A stretch of 23,068 nucleotides of DNA, from assembly GCA_905214365.1 (NCBI GenBank), contig CAJMMH010000004.1:1-23068 (forward strand), given 5' to 3'. The position numbers were made by a program, and so were the translations under genes. Source of the DNA: an uncultured bacterium. Its GTDB lineage: Bacteria; Bacillota; Clostridia; Lachnospirales; Lachnospiraceae. Below are positions 1-8,965 of the stretch, piece by piece. Positions within the stretch are counted from its first letter, which is position 1, and each line of letters starts with the position of its first letter. The notes under the pieces were generated by a model that saw only the letters and a program-made list of their open reading frames with translations, was not told the origin of the DNA and searched no databases.

Positions 1-2
1 AT

Positions 3-2855
3 AAAATCCATAGGTCCCGGACGGTACAGGGAAATTCCGGCAACAATATCCTCGTGAATCAGTTTACATTCATTGAAAATGGAAATAACCGCCGCCCGGA
101 TATTATTCTGTTTATTAATGGGTTGCCGTTGGTGTTGATGGAATTGAAAAGTCCGGCAAAAGACGAGGTTGGAGCGGAAAATGCGTACCATCAGATTCGG
201 AATTATATGCAGGATATTCCCTCGATGTTCTATTATAACGCGATTTGTGTGATTAGTGATTTGTCTGCGAATAAAGCTGGAACAATTACATCGGGACTTG
301 ACCGTTTTATGGAATGGAAAACGAAAGACGGAAGTTATGAAGAAACCGCGTATGCGCAATTCGATACTTTTTATGAGGGAATGTTCCAGAAGGCTCGCTT
401 ATTGGATATTCTGAAGAATTTTATCCTTTTTTCCGGTACGGGAGCTGGAAGATTTAAAGTATTAGCGGGATATCATCAGTATTTTGCAGTACGGAAAGCA
501 ATTGAAAAAGCAAAGATAGCGACAAAAACGGATGGAAAAGGCGGTGTGTTCTGGCATACGCAGGGTTCGGGGAAATCGCTGTCAATGGTATTTTATGCGC
601 ATTTGCTGCAGGATGCGCTGGACAGTCCGACGATTGTGGTTATGACAGACAGGATTGATCTGGATGATCAGCTGTATGCTCAATTTTCCCAGTGTGCGGA
701 TTTTCTGCGGCAGACACCGGTACAGGCGGAAAGCAAAGAAAATTTGAAAACGCTGCTTGAGGGAAGAAGTGCAAACGGAATTATTTTCACGACGATGTTT
801 AAGTTTGAGCGTGGCGAAAAGCCTTTGTCTGAGCGAAGAAATATTGTGGTTATGGCAGATGAAGCGCATCGGGGTCAGTATGGGTTTGACGAAAAGATTA
901 TCATGTCTGAAAATGAAAATGGAGAGAAAGAAGCCCATACGGTTATTGGCAATGCAAGGGTTATCCATGACGCACTGCCGAATGCTACGTTTATTGGATT
1001 TACCGGGACACCGATTTCAGCAAAGGATAGAAATACGAGGGAGGTTTTTGGTGACTATATTGATGTTTATGATATGACACAGGCAGTAGAGGATGGAGCT
1101 ACAAGGCCGGTTTATTATGAAAGCCGGGTTGTGCATCTGAAACTGGATGAAAATACATTGGCATTGATTGATTCTACGTATGATATGTTAGAGCAGCAGT
1201 CAGATGCGCAGACGATTGAAAAAAGCAAAAAGATGCTTGGACAGATGGAAAGCGTACTGGGAGCGGATTCTACGATTGCCTCTCTTTGTGACGATATCGT
1301 TGAACATTATGAAAAGTATAGAGCAAATCTTCTGACCGGTAAGGCAATGATTGTTGCTTATTCCCGTCCGATTGCAATGAAAATTTATCGGCGTATTTTA
1401 GAAATCCGCCCGGAGTGGAAAGAAAAAATCGGTGTTGTTATGACAGGAGGAAATAACGATCCGGAAGATTGGAAAGCAATTATTGGAACGAAGGCGCATA
1501 AGGAAGAGCTTGCCAGAAAGTTTAAAGATAATGATGATCCGATGAAGATTGCAATTGTGGTTGATATGTGGCTGACTGGATTTGATGTTCCTTCTCTTGC
1601 AACGATGTATGTGTATAAGCCGATGCACGGATATAATCTGATGCAGGCGATTGCCCGTGTGAATCGTGTATTCAAGGACAAGGAAGGTGGATTGATTGTT
1701 GATTATGTAGGGATTGCATCTGCGCTGAAAGCGGCAATGAAAGAGTATACGAAACGTGATCAGGCAAAGTATGGAGATATGAATATTGCCAGTGTGGCGT
1801 ATCCGAAGTTTCAGGAGAAGCTGCAGGTTTGTAAGGATTTGCTGCACGGATTTGATTTCAGTGGTTTTATCGGAGGAACGCCGTTGGTAATGGCGAAGCT
1901 GATTACTGGTGGTGCTAATTTTGTTTTAGATGCGAGAGTGCCGAAACGTAAGGATTTATTTCTAAAAGAAGCGATGCTTTTGAAACAGTCACATTCATTG
2001 TGTTCCAGTATGACAACGGAAAAAGAACGCCATGAAGCGGCTTATATGGAAGCTGTGCGTTCGACTGTGATTAAGATTACATATAGCGGTACTGGTGGTA
2101 AGAGTTTGTCACTGAGCGAAATTAATGATCAGATTAATGAATTATTGAAATCAGCAGTTCAGAGTGAAGGGGTTATTAGTTTATTTGATAGCAGTAAGAC
2201 AGGAGGTGAAAATTTCAGCCTGTTTGATCCGGCTGTTCTGGATGAGATTTCCAGAATGAAGGAAAAGAATATTGCGGTTGAAATGTTGAAGAAGCTTATG
2301 GCAGAGCAGGTGTCTCTTTACAAGAGAACCAATATCGTGCAGGCACAAAAGTTTTCTGAGAGAATCGCTCAGCTGATGAACTCATACTATAACGGGCTTA
2401 TCACAAATGAGGAAGTAATTAAGGAACTGTTAAAGACTGCGGAAGAGATTGCAAATCTTTACAAGAACGGACAGAAGCTTGGATTGTCAAGGGAAGAACT
2501 GGCATTTTATGATGCCCTGACGAAACCAGAGCATATCAAGGACTTTTATCAGAATGAAGAATTGATTGCGTTGACTAAGGAACTTACAGAAATGCTCCGT
2601 AAGAATCGGACAATTGACTGGCAAAAAAAGGAAACTGCAAGAGCTTCCATGAGGAAGATGGTAAAACGGCTGCTAAAAAAGTATAAATATCCGCCGGAAG
2701 ACTATGAATTTGCAATTAGTACAGTGATCAGCCAGTGTGAGTTGTGGACAGATCAGGAAGACGCTTATGAGGAAAAAGATCCTTATGATATCACGTCCGG
2801 GTATAAGTTAGGCATGGTAGCAGATTCCCCGACTATTTATAAAACAAAAAGGTAG
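3..2855 (+). CDS. hsdR: Type I restriction enzyme R subunit (HsdR), 5'-truncated by window edge
   Basis: This is the endonuclease and DNA-translocase subunit of a type I restriction-modification complex, which works with HsdM and HsdS in the cytoplasm. The frame is open from base 3 with no stop. A GTG at 54 is not the start, because the residues upstream of it already read like HsdR. The nuclease core is visible as RPD, about 16 residues, then MELK (a PD-(D/E)xK pattern). The helicase motor follows: Walker A TQGSGKS near 560-580, DEAH near 859-870, the FTGTP motif near 1000, and QAIARVNRVF near 1645-1670. A helical C-terminal region completes it. About 950 residues are visible against roughly 1000-1050 for the family, so little is missing. 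The gene is clearly more AT-rich than everything downstream, which fits horizontal acquisition. hsdM and hsdS would lie outside the window. No frameshift was seen. Confidence 0.95.
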   Translation, partial: KIHRSRTVQGNSGNNILVNQFTFIENGNNRRPDIILFINGLPLVLMELKSPAKDEVGAENAYHQIRNYMQDIPSMFYYNAICVISDLSANKAGTITSGLDRFMEWKTKDGSYEETAYAQFDTFYEGMFQKARLLDILKNFILFSGTGAGRFKVLAGYHQYFAVRKAIEKAKIATKTDGKGGVFWHTQGSGKSLSMVFYAHLLQDALDSPTIVVMTDRIDLDDQLYAQFSQCADFLRQTPVQAESKENLKTLLEGRSANGIIFTTMFKFERGEKPLSERRNIVVMADEAHRGQYGFDEKIIMSENENGEKEAHTVIGNARVIHDALPNATFIGFTGTPISAKDRNTREVFGDYIDVYDMTQAVEDGATRPVYYESRVVHLKLDENTLALIDSTYDMLEQQSDAQTIEKSKKMLGQMESVLGADSTIASLCDDIVEHYEKYRANLLTGKAMIVAYSRPIAMKIYRRILEIRPEWKEKIGVVMTGGNNDPEDWKAIIGTKAHKEELARKFKDNDDPMKIAIVVDMWLTGFDVPSLATMYVYKPMHGYNLMQAIARVNRVFKDKEGGLIVDYVGIASALKAAMKEYTKRDQAKYGDMNIASVAYPKFQEKLQVCKDLLHGFDFSGFIGGTPLVMAKLITGGANFVLDARVPKRKDLFLKEAMLLKQSHSLCSSMTTEKERHEAAYMEAVRSTVIKITYSGTGGKSLSLSEINDQINELLKSAVQSEGVISLFDSSKTGGENFSLFDPAVLDEISRMKEKNIAVEMLKKLMAEQVSLYKRTNIVQAQKFSERIAQLMNSYYNGLITNEEVIKELLKTAEEIANLYKNGQKLGLSREELAFYDALTKPEHIKDFYQNEELIALTKELTEMLRKNRTIDWQKKETARASMRKMVKRLLKKYKYPPEDYEFAISTVISQCELWTDQEDAYEEKDPYDITSGYKLGMVADSPTIYKTKR

Positions 2856-2881
2856 GAGCAAAATTTATTATATACTGCTTA

Positions 2882-3067
2882 TCAGTTCCTGCCATCAATG
2901 ATCTTTTTCCACTGGCGGTATTCCGGTGCGTCATCCCACGCCAGCGCATTGCTGATATAGAACTTTGCCAGTTCCAGTGATGCGGGCGGCGTTAGCGGCG
3001 TGAAGAGATAGTAAGCCAGTAAAAAAGCGCAGTGAGCAGCGGCTGTTCTGCGGTTTTCGCTTTGCAT
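2882..3067 (-). pseudogene. C-terminal remnant of an unidentified protein
   Basis: On the minus strand a 61-codon stretch, from an ATG at 3067 to a TGA at 2884-2882, reads like the end of a real protein. It has a hydrophobic helix (FLLAYYLFTPLTPP) followed by an amphipathic helix (SLELAKFYISNALAW) and a charged tail (EYRQWKKIIDG). There is no convincing ribosome-binding site before the ATG. The frame upstream loses protein-like character and runs into the promoter of the next gene. I infer a truncated leftover at the border of the restriction island. A genuine small protein is possible. I do not recognise the family. Confidence 0.4.
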
Positions 3068-3107
3068 TTTCTGTAGCAAAAAATATGGTTGATATACGGA
3101 TAATGTG

Positions 3108-3136
3108 TTGACAATGTACAGATTCTTAAATACACT
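3108..3136 (+). promoter_or_regulatory. Housekeeping sigma promoter for the GH27 gene
   Basis: A perfect -35 (TTGACA, 3108-3113) is separated by 17 bases from a good -10 (TACACT, 3131-3136), giving a predicted transcript start near 3143. Two CGTACG palindromic cores follow at about 3161-3166 and 3172-3177, the second within the longer palindrome GCGTACGC. They sit just downstream of the start, where a repressor could bind, but that role is inference. The next gene on this strand starts at 3276, leaving a leader of about 130 bases. Confidence 0.7.
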
Positions 3137-3275
3137 GTGGTTAAAAGAAGATGTTGCCAACGTACGCACCGCGTACGCCTCAAAAATTCAGGCACCTCCG
3201 ACAAAAAATCCTCTCGCAAATCCAGGCACAACGAGATTCCGAGAGCACATAAAAAAGAAGATAAGGAGAGCACAC

Positions 3276-4604
3276 ATGAACAAAAACAATTTCGCCCCGA
3301 CCCCTCCGATGGGCTGGAACAGCTACGATTATTATGACACAACGGTAAATGAAGCACAGGTGAAAGCCAATGCCGATTATATGGCAGCGCATCTGAAGGA
3401 GTACGGCTGGGAATATGTCGTTGTTGATATCCAGTGGTACGCGAGCAAGGCAGGATCAAGAAGAAAGGAATTTCAGTATATTCCGTTTTCTGATCTGGCA
3501 ATGGACAGGTATTCCCGCCTGCAGCCAGATCCGGAGCGGTTTCCGTCGTCTGCGGACGGAAGCGGATTTACGGCGCTTGCGGCGTATGTACATAGCCTTG
3601 GTCTGAAATTCGGAATCCATATCATGCGGGGGATCCCGCGGATTGCGGCGCATCATCACTGTGCGGTATTGGGAACGGAGGTAACAGCGGACATGATCGC
3701 GGATCCGTTCTCGATCTGCGGATGGAATGCGGATATGCACGGAGTCAGAAATACGGAAGCGGGACAGGCATATTACGATTCGCTGTTAGCAATGTATGCG
3801 TCCTGGGGTGTGGATTTCATCAAATGCGATGATATCTGCAATACCAATGCGTATCCGCATAATCCATACTCTGCCCGCCATGAAATCGAGATGCTGTCGA
3901 AGGCAATTGCGCGCTGCGGCCGCGAGGTTGTGCTGTCTCTGTCACCGGGACCGGCGCTGATTGAGCAGGCATGGCATTACCGGACACATGCGAATATGTG
4001 GCGGATTACTGATGATTTTTGGGATAACTGGAAGCTGCTGAAGGCAATGTTTTACCGCTGCGAGCTGTGGCAGAATCAGGTATCGGAGGGCTGCTATCCG
4101 GACTGCGATATGCTTCCGCTTGGCTGGCTTGGAAAGGGCTTCGGCGATGAGCGGCAGACCAATTTCACAAAAGAAGAGCAGCGCACGATGCTGACGCTCT
4201 GGTGTCTGTTTGGTTCTCCGCTGATGATCGGCGCGGAGCTGACAAAGCTGGATGACTGGACGTTGTCGCTGCTGACCAATCGCGGGATTCTTTCGATGCT
4301 GACGCCGGAGTGCCGCCCGCATCAGGTCTGCCGGGATGAAAAGCAGGCAGTCTGGACGGCGTACAACGAAAAGACAGAGGAACCCTTTGCTGCGCTGTTC
4401 AACCTTTCAGATGAGACGGGAACAGTTAGCCTGGCGGTGAAGGATATCCAGGACGCTCATGGCATGCAGCTGTTTGCGGACGGCGAATCCCTGTGCCTGC
4501 AGGAGCTCTGGACAGGCGAAAGCGCACAGGCAGAGGATGTGATTACGGCGGAAATCCCGGCGCATGGATGCGTGGTATACAGAGCAAAAAAACGCAATGA
4601 TTGA
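3276..4604 (+). CDS. GH27 family alpha-galactosidase-like glycoside hydrolase
   Basis: This is a 442-residue retaining glycosidase of clan GH-D, family 27, predicted to remove terminal alpha-galactose or a related sugar in the cytoplasm, since it has no signal peptide. The start is the ATG at 3276 with AAGGAG seven bases upstream. The frame is open further 5' to 3105, but that part overlaps the promoter. The N-terminus has the family motif PPMGWNSYD (residues 10-18). The nucleophile is expected at Asp185 in IKCDD, and the acid/base at Asp247 in RITDDFWDNW, four residues after Arg243 as in human alpha-galactosidase A. A short beta-sandwich C-terminus follows. The DUF5107/TPR gene begins 108 bases later with no terminator between, so the two are probably co-transcribed. 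Other GH27 activities, such as alpha-N-acetylgalactosaminidase or beta-L-arabinopyranosidase, cannot be excluded. Confidence 0.88.
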   Translation: MNKNNFAPTPPMGWNSYDYYDTTVNEAQVKANADYMAAHLKEYGWEYVVVDIQWYASKAGSRRKEFQYIPFSDLAMDRYSRLQPDPERFPSSADGSGFTALAAYVHSLGLKFGIHIMRGIPRIAAHHHCAVLGTEVTADMIADPFSICGWNADMHGVRNTEAGQAYYDSLLAMYASWGVDFIKCDDICNTNAYPHNPYSARHEIEMLSKAIARCGREVVLSLSPGPALIEQAWHYRTHANMWRITDDFWDNWKLLKAMFYRCELWQNQVSEGCYPDCDMLPLGWLGKGFGDERQTNFTKEEQRTMLTLWCLFGSPLMIGAELTKLDDWTLSLLTNRGILSMLTPECRPHQVCRDEKQAVWTAYNEKTEEPFAALFNLSDETGTVSLAVKDIQDAHGMQLFADGESLCLQELWTGESAQAEDVITAEIPAHGCVVYRAKKRND

Positions 4605-4712
4605 GCAACTGTACCGAATGCTTTTTCTGTAAATATCCGCTAAAATGATGATAACAGAATGTGCTTGAAAAGCAAATAAGTCAGAAAGCAGGAAAGGACA
4701 GGAGCAGCTAAA

Positions 4713-7700
4713 ATGAATCAGAACAAAGAGCAGTTTTCAGAATGTGTCCGGGTATGGGAAGAGCCGGTTATGATTCCGACCTATGAGGCGGGAGAGGCGG
4801 AAAAGCTTCCGGTATTTCTGGATAAACGGGTATATCAGGGCAGCAGCGGAAAGGTGTATCCGTATCCGGTAACAGAAACCATCAGTGATACCAGAAAGGA
4901 TAAGGAGTACCGTGCTGTCTATCTGGAAAATGAATATCTGAAGATTATGATTCTTCCGGAGCTTGGCGGACGGATTCAGCGCGCGTATGACAAGACGAAC
5001 GGCTATGATTTTGTTTATTATAATCATGTGATTAAGCCGGCGTTAGTTGGATTGACCGGGCCGTGGATTTCGGGCGGTATTGAGTTTAACTGGCCGCAGC
5101 ATCATCGGCCGACGACCTTCCTTCCGACCGATTATGAGCTGGAAACGCATGAGGACGGAAGCTGTTCTGTGCTGATCCATGATGTGGATCAGATGTACGG
5201 GACAAAGGGAATTGCAAAGTTTACGCTGTATCCGGGTAAGGCGTATCTGGAGATCCGCGGACAGCTTTACAACCGCACGCCGCTGCCGCAGACCTTTTTG
5301 TGGTGGGCAAATCCGGCGGTAGCAGTCAATGACCAGACGCAGTCCATTTTTCCGCCGGATGTGCATGCGGTGATGGATCACGGAAAGCGCGATGTTTCCC
5401 GGTTCCCGATTGCGACCGGCGTGTATTATAAGCATGATTACAGCGAGGGCGTGGATATTTCCCGCTACAAGAATATTCCGGTGCCGACGTCCTACATGGC
5501 GGAAAAGTCAAAGTATGATTTTGTCGGCGGCTATGATTACGGAAAGAAGGCCGGAATCCTTCATGTGGCGGATCACCATATTTCTCCGGGAAAGAAGCAG
5601 TGGACCTGGGGCTGCGGCGATTTTGGAAAGGCATGGGACCGGAACCTGACGGATGAGGACGGGCCGTATATCGAGCTGATGACCGGCGTATTTACAGATA
5701 ACCAGCCGGATTTTACCTGGCTGAAGCCGTTTGAGGAAAAGACATTCTATCAGTATTTCATGCCGTATAAGGAAGTCGGGCAGGTAAAAAACGCGACCAG
5801 AGAGGCGGCGATTCACCTTTCCTGCAGCAATCAGAAGGCAAAGGTGATCGCGTATGCGACCTCCAGGCAGGAGCATGCGCACATCCGTCTGACGGCAGGG
5901 GAGCGGGTGCTTCTGGATCAGGAAACGCTGTTATCGCCGGTTGATGTTTTTGAAACGGAGGTTCCGTGCGGAAATGTCCGGGAAGAAGAGCTGAAGCTGA
6001 CCGTATCGGCGCAGAATGGACGTATCCTGGTATCCTGGCAGCCGGAAACGGAAAAAATCGCGAAGCTTCCGGAACCGGCAAAAGCGGCAAAGGATCCGGC
6101 AGAGATTCAGACTAATGAGGAGCTGTATCTGACCGGCCTGCATATCGAGCAGTACCGTCACGCAACGTTTCTTCCGGATCCGTATTATCTGGAAGGATTA
6201 AAGCGTGATCCGGGAGACGTCAGGATCAATACTGCCTATGCGCAGCTTCTGATGCGCCGGGGACGCTATGCGCAAGCGGAAAAGTATCTGCGTACCGCGC
6301 TGAAACGTCTGACGGAGCGGAATCCGAATCCATATACCAGCGAACCATACTATCTGCTGGGATTGGATTTGCTGTATCTGCGCCGGGATGATGAGGCATA
6401 TGACGCGTTTTATAAGGCAGCCTGGAGCAATGAACAGCAGGAAATGAGCTTCTATTATCTGGCTGTGATTGATGCCAGACGGCAGGAGTATGCGCTTGCG
6501 CTGGAGCATGCGGAGCAGTCGCTGGTGAAAAACGCGCATAACATCAAGGCGAGAGGTCTGAAGGCATGGCTGCTTGGAAAGCTGGGAAGAACGAAAGCGG
6601 CAGCAGCATGGATCGAAGCAAATCTGGCGCTGGATCCGTTTGATTTCGTATCCGGATTTGAGCAGGTGCGCGCGGCAAACGCACAAGCTGCAAATGCGCA
6701 GAAGGCAAATGTACAGGCAATTTCAGACGGCCATGCAATTGCGGACTGCGGGACAAAATCTGCAGAGGATGAGGCTGTCAGCCAGCGCCTGAACGAGTGG
6801 AATCACCGTCTCCGCGGCTTTCGTGAAAACTACCTGATGACGGCACGGGATTACGCGGAGTTCGGCGCGTATGATGAGGCGCTGGCAGTGCTTCGCCAGA
6901 GCAAAGAGGAGTATCCGCTGCTGGCTTATTATCAGGCGTATTACGAAGCGCAAAAGGCGGAAAACAGGAACTGTTCTGACGGAAAAACAGGAACCATTAC
7001 GGAAAACACGGCAGAAGCAGCAGTATCAGCTGTGGTTTCCGAATCTCTGCGCCTGGCAGAATCTTATCCGTACGATTACTGCTTCCCGAATAAGTCGGAG
7101 GATATCGCGGTGCTTTCCTTTGCTGTGGAGCATGGATGCACGGCACGCGCGTCGTATTATCTCGGAAACCTGTATTATGATCGTCAGCAGTGGGAAGAGG
7201 CGGATCGTCTCTGGAGTCTGTGTGAGCAGGCAGATCCGGACTTTGCTCCAGTGCGCAGAAACCGCGCGCTACTTCTGTACAACCGCAGGGGAGAGAAGGA
7301 GCAGGCGAGAGCGGAGCTGGAAAAGGCGGCAGAGCTGGAGCCGCAGAATGTCCGTCTGTTCCTGGAGCTGGATCAGCTGTACAAGAAGCTTGGCATGAGC
7401 TTTGAAGAGCGGCTGGCACGCTGCGAGGCAAAACGGGATCTGGTGGAGAAGCGGGACGACCTTTATATTGAGTACATTACCCTTGTCAACCTGTGCGGTG
7501 GCTATCAGAAGGCGTATGATTGTATCATGGGCCACCGATTCCATCCGTGGGAGGGCGGAGAAGGCAAGATCACCGCGCAGTATACACTGTCTCTGCTTGG
7601 ACTTGCCAGAAACGCAATGGCGGCCAAGGACTTCAAAAAGGCAGAAGAGCTGCTGCGGCAGGCACTTGTTTATCCGGAAAATCTTGGAGAAGGCAAGCTG

Positions 7701-8177
7701 GAAGGCACGAAGGATAATCACATTTACTATCATCTCGGCCTGGCGCTTGAAGCGCAGGGACGGGAGCAGGAAGCAATGGAAATGTACCGGATGGCAACGA
7801 TCGGAACGGACGAACCGGCAGGGGCAATGTATTACAATGACCAGCCTGCGGATATGATTCTGTATCAGGGACTTGCATGGCAGAAGCTGAAAGAAAGCGC
7901 AAAAGCCAAGTCAAGGTTTTACCGGCTGATCGACTACGGAGAACAGCACCTGGAGGATGATGTGAGGATTGAGTATTTTGCAGTCTCGCTTCCGGATTTC
8001 CTGATCTTTGAGGACGATATGAACCGGAAAAACCGCGCGCACTGCTGTTACCTGATGGCGCTCGGCAATCTGGGACTTGGAAACCGGGAAAAGGCGCGGG
8101 AGTTTCTGAAGCAGGCATCGGTCTGGGAGCCGTGGCATATGATGAGCCGGGTATATGGTGACTACGTCAAGGTCTGA
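4713..8177 (+). CDS. DUF5107 domain protein with C-terminal TPR array
   Basis: This is a large 1154-residue protein with no signal peptide. Residues about 40-350 match my recollection of DUF5107, a sugar-mutarotase-like beta-sandwich rich in Trp, His and Gly (for example NWPQHHRPTTF and QWTWGCGDFGKAWDR). A short beta-rich linker follows. From about residue 490 to the end there are degenerate tetratricopeptide repeats (for example YAQLLMRRGRYAQAEKYL and YYHLGLALEAQGREQEAMEM). Two low-complexity insertions interrupt the array, at about 654-670 and near 750-775. The start ATG has AGGAG eight bases upstream. Proteins of this kind often sit in glycan-use loci, and here it follows a GH27 enzyme. 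That suggests a role in handling galactoside-containing glycans. The reaction, if any, is unknown to me. The frame is intact throughout. Confidence 0.8.
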   Translation: MNQNKEQFSECVRVWEEPVMIPTYEAGEAEKLPVFLDKRVYQGSSGKVYPYPVTETISDTRKDKEYRAVYLENEYLKIMILPELGGRIQRAYDKTNGYDFVYYNHVIKPALVGLTGPWISGGIEFNWPQHHRPTTFLPTDYELETHEDGSCSVLIHDVDQMYGTKGIAKFTLYPGKAYLEIRGQLYNRTPLPQTFLWWANPAVAVNDQTQSIFPPDVHAVMDHGKRDVSRFPIATGVYYKHDYSEGVDISRYKNIPVPTSYMAEKSKYDFVGGYDYGKKAGILHVADHHISPGKKQWTWGCGDFGKAWDRNLTDEDGPYIELMTGVFTDNQPDFTWLKPFEEKTFYQYFMPYKEVGQVKNATREAAIHLSCSNQKAKVIAYATSRQEHAHIRLTAGERVLLDQETLLSPVDVFETEVPCGNVREEELKLTVSAQNGRILVSWQPETEKIAKLPEPAKAAKDPAEIQTNEELYLTGLHIEQYRHATFLPDPYYLEGLKRDPGDVRINTAYAQLLMRRGRYAQAEKYLRTALKRLTERNPNPYTSEPYYLLGLDLLYLRRDDEAYDAFYKAAWSNEQQEMSFYYLAVIDARRQEYALALEHAEQSLVKNAHNIKARGLKAWLLGKLGRTKAAAAWIEANLALDPFDFVSGFEQVRAANAQAANAQKANVQAISDGHAIADCGTKSAEDEAVSQRLNEWNHRLRGFRENYLMTARDYAEFGAYDEALAVLRQSKEEYPLLAYYQAYYEAQKAENRNCSDGKTGTITENTAEAAVSAVVSESLRLAESYPYDYCFPNKSEDIAVLSFAVEHGCTARASYYLGNLYYDRQQWEEADRLWSLCEQADPDFAPVRRNRALLLYNRRGEKEQARAELEKAAELEPQNVRLFLELDQLYKKLGMSFEERLARCEAKRDLVEKRDDLYIEYITLVNLCGGYQKAYDCIMGHRFHPWEGGEGKITAQYTLSLLGLARNAMAAKDFKKAEELLRQALVYPENLGEGKLEGTKDNHIYYHLGLALEAQGREQEAMEMYRMATIGTDEPAGAMYYNDQPADMILYQGLAWQKLKESAKAKSRFYRLIDYGEQHLEDDVRIEYFAVSLPDFLIFEDDMNRKNRAHCCYLMALGNLGLGNREKAREFLKQASVWEPWHMMSRVYGDYVKV
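6672..6716 (+). repeat. Three 15-bp in-frame tandem repeats (AANAQ units)
   Basis: Within the TPR gene, three consecutive 15-base units encode AANAQ, AANAQ and KANVQ (residues 654-668). The units differ mostly at silent or single-base positions. They lie in an insertion between TPR blocks and look like recent slippage expansion of a linker. Confidence 0.75.
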
Positions 8178-8279
8178 TATGTCCTGCAAATGCAGACACA
8201 GCGGGATTCAGGGGCAGACAGGCAGTCAGGAAAGAAGGTTTGGAAAAACAAACTGAAATCCTACAGAAAAGGTATACTT

Positions 8280-8360
8280 TCTTAACAGATCTTAAGAAAT
8301 CTTCAGCATTTTGTCAGGAACAGGACAAACATTGGACATAATTTCCTGATATGCTGTACT
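8280..8360 (+). promoter_or_regulatory. OmpR/PhoB-type direct-repeat operator and promoter, no gene downstream
   Basis: Three direct repeats lie in 10-base register: TCTTAACAGA (8280-8289), TCTTAAGAAA (8290-8299) and TCTTCAGCAT (8300-8309). This layout is typical of binding sites for OmpR/PhoB-family response regulators. Twenty-two bases later there is a -35-like TTGGAC (8332-8337), then 17 bases, then a -10-like TGTACT (8355-8360). No open frame with a ribosome-binding site follows before the terminator at 8457, so the transcript would be about 120 bases and noncoding, or the original gene has been lost. The repeats are plain in the sequence; the promoter call is moderate. Confidence 0.5.
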
Positions 8361-8456
8361 TGCAGTTGAGAAAAGAAGAATAACTTAACTGAAAATCATA
8401 CATCTTTTTCATTACCGGTGATGAAACCGGTATCCCTCCCCTTTTTATTCCCTTAA

Positions 8457-8488
8457 AGAGCTGTCGCGTAAGCGGCAGTTCTTTTTTT
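8457..8488 (+). terminator. Rho-independent terminator
   Basis: An 11-bp stem (8457-8467 with 8472-8482, including two G-T wobbles) closes on a GTAA tetraloop, and seven T residues (8482-8488) follow. It would end transcripts from the DUF5107 gene and from the promoter at 8332-8360, and it insulates the cobalamin operon. Confidence 0.85.
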
Positions 8489-8540
8489 ACGGATAAATAA
8501 GCATTCCTCCATGTAAAGCGGACATTCTACGGCAGAAGTT

Positions 8541-8600
8541 AGTCAAGTGGATATTCGCAATTGAAGCAGGGGACTTCCTTGATTTGTTAAAATACAGATA
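8541..8600 (-). repeat. Short (deleted) copy of an inverted structured repeat
   Basis: This 60-base segment matches the reverse complement of the two ends of the repeat at 9074-9251. Bases 8541-8561 match the reverse complement of 9251-9231 with one difference. From about 8555 on it matches the reverse complement of 9126-9074 with a few changes. The roughly 120-base middle of the long copy is missing, and the junction is the word TTCGCAAT, which occurs at both edges of that middle in the long copy. It is best seen as a deletion derivative of the same element. Confidence 0.7.
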
Positions 8601-8652
8601 GATAATAGAAAAATTCTATAGTGCAAAACAGAGCGAAAACCAGCGGATATGG

Positions 8653-8681
8653 TTGAACTTTCTGGTAAAGTATGCTATAGT
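8653..8681 (+). promoter_or_regulatory. Promoter of the cobalamin operon (extended -10)
   Basis: TTGAAC (8653-8658), a 17-base spacer and TATAGT (8676-8681) preceded by TG at 8673-8674 form an extended -10 promoter, with a start predicted near 8688. That puts the riboswitch aptamer at the very 5' end of the RNA. The leader to the cbiK start is about 675 bases. Confidence 0.75.
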
Positions 8682-8701
8682 GAGTGCGAATTAAATATGT
8701 A

Positions 8702-8926
8702 GTAGTCAGGTGTCGAAGCAGCCGCAGTTTATGCAGCTGGCTTCGGTGAAAAGGGAAACAGGTGCAAATCCTGTACGAACTCGTCACCGTAATCAGGGAG
8801 CAGGAGCCGATATATCACTGGGAAACTGGGAAGATGGCCGATGCGATGATCTTTAAGCCGGGAGACCTGCCTGAGTACTGTACAGAAACGATTGTTTCAG
8901 ACCACGAGTAAAAAGGTTGTACGTTT
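8702..8926 (+). promoter_or_regulatory. Cobalamin riboswitch aptamer with kissing-loop hairpin
   Basis: The conserved core is present: AAAGGGAAACAGGTGCAAAT (from about 8750), the CGTCACCG element (8782-8789), GGGAGCAGGAGCC (8797-8809), and the classic B12 box AGCCGGGAGACCTGCCT (8856-8872). AGTCAGGT at 8704-8711 can close the outer stem with ACCTGCCTGA at 8865-8874. ACTCGT at 8779-8784 is perfectly complementary to ACGAGT at 8904-8909, which lies in the loop of a downstream hairpin (GACC 8900-8903 with GGTT 8915-8918), giving the L5-L13 kissing interaction typical of this class. It should reduce expression of the cbiK to cbiA operon when cobalamin is plentiful. Confidence 0.93.
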
Positions 8927-8965
8927 GGATTTGCAGGGGAAACCCGGCAGGTCTGTTTTGGTACG

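Noticed and set aside
54..56. GTG at 54 as the hsdR start
   Set aside because: The same frame is open back to base 3 and the upstream residues match HsdR, so the true start lies outside the window.
3105..3275. Upstream extension of the GH27 gene
   Set aside because: It overlaps the TTGACA/TACACT promoter, lacks a ribosome-binding site and does not resemble GH27. The ATG at 3276 has AAGGAG at good spacing.
8178..8279. CTGCAAATGCAG hairpin after the DUF5107 gene as a terminator
   Set aside because: The stem is short and no T tract follows.
8414..8433. Inverted ACCGGT pair as a terminator
   Set aside because: The stem is only about seven pairs and the T-rich run starts several bases later. 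The strong terminator at 8457-8488 makes this unnecessary.
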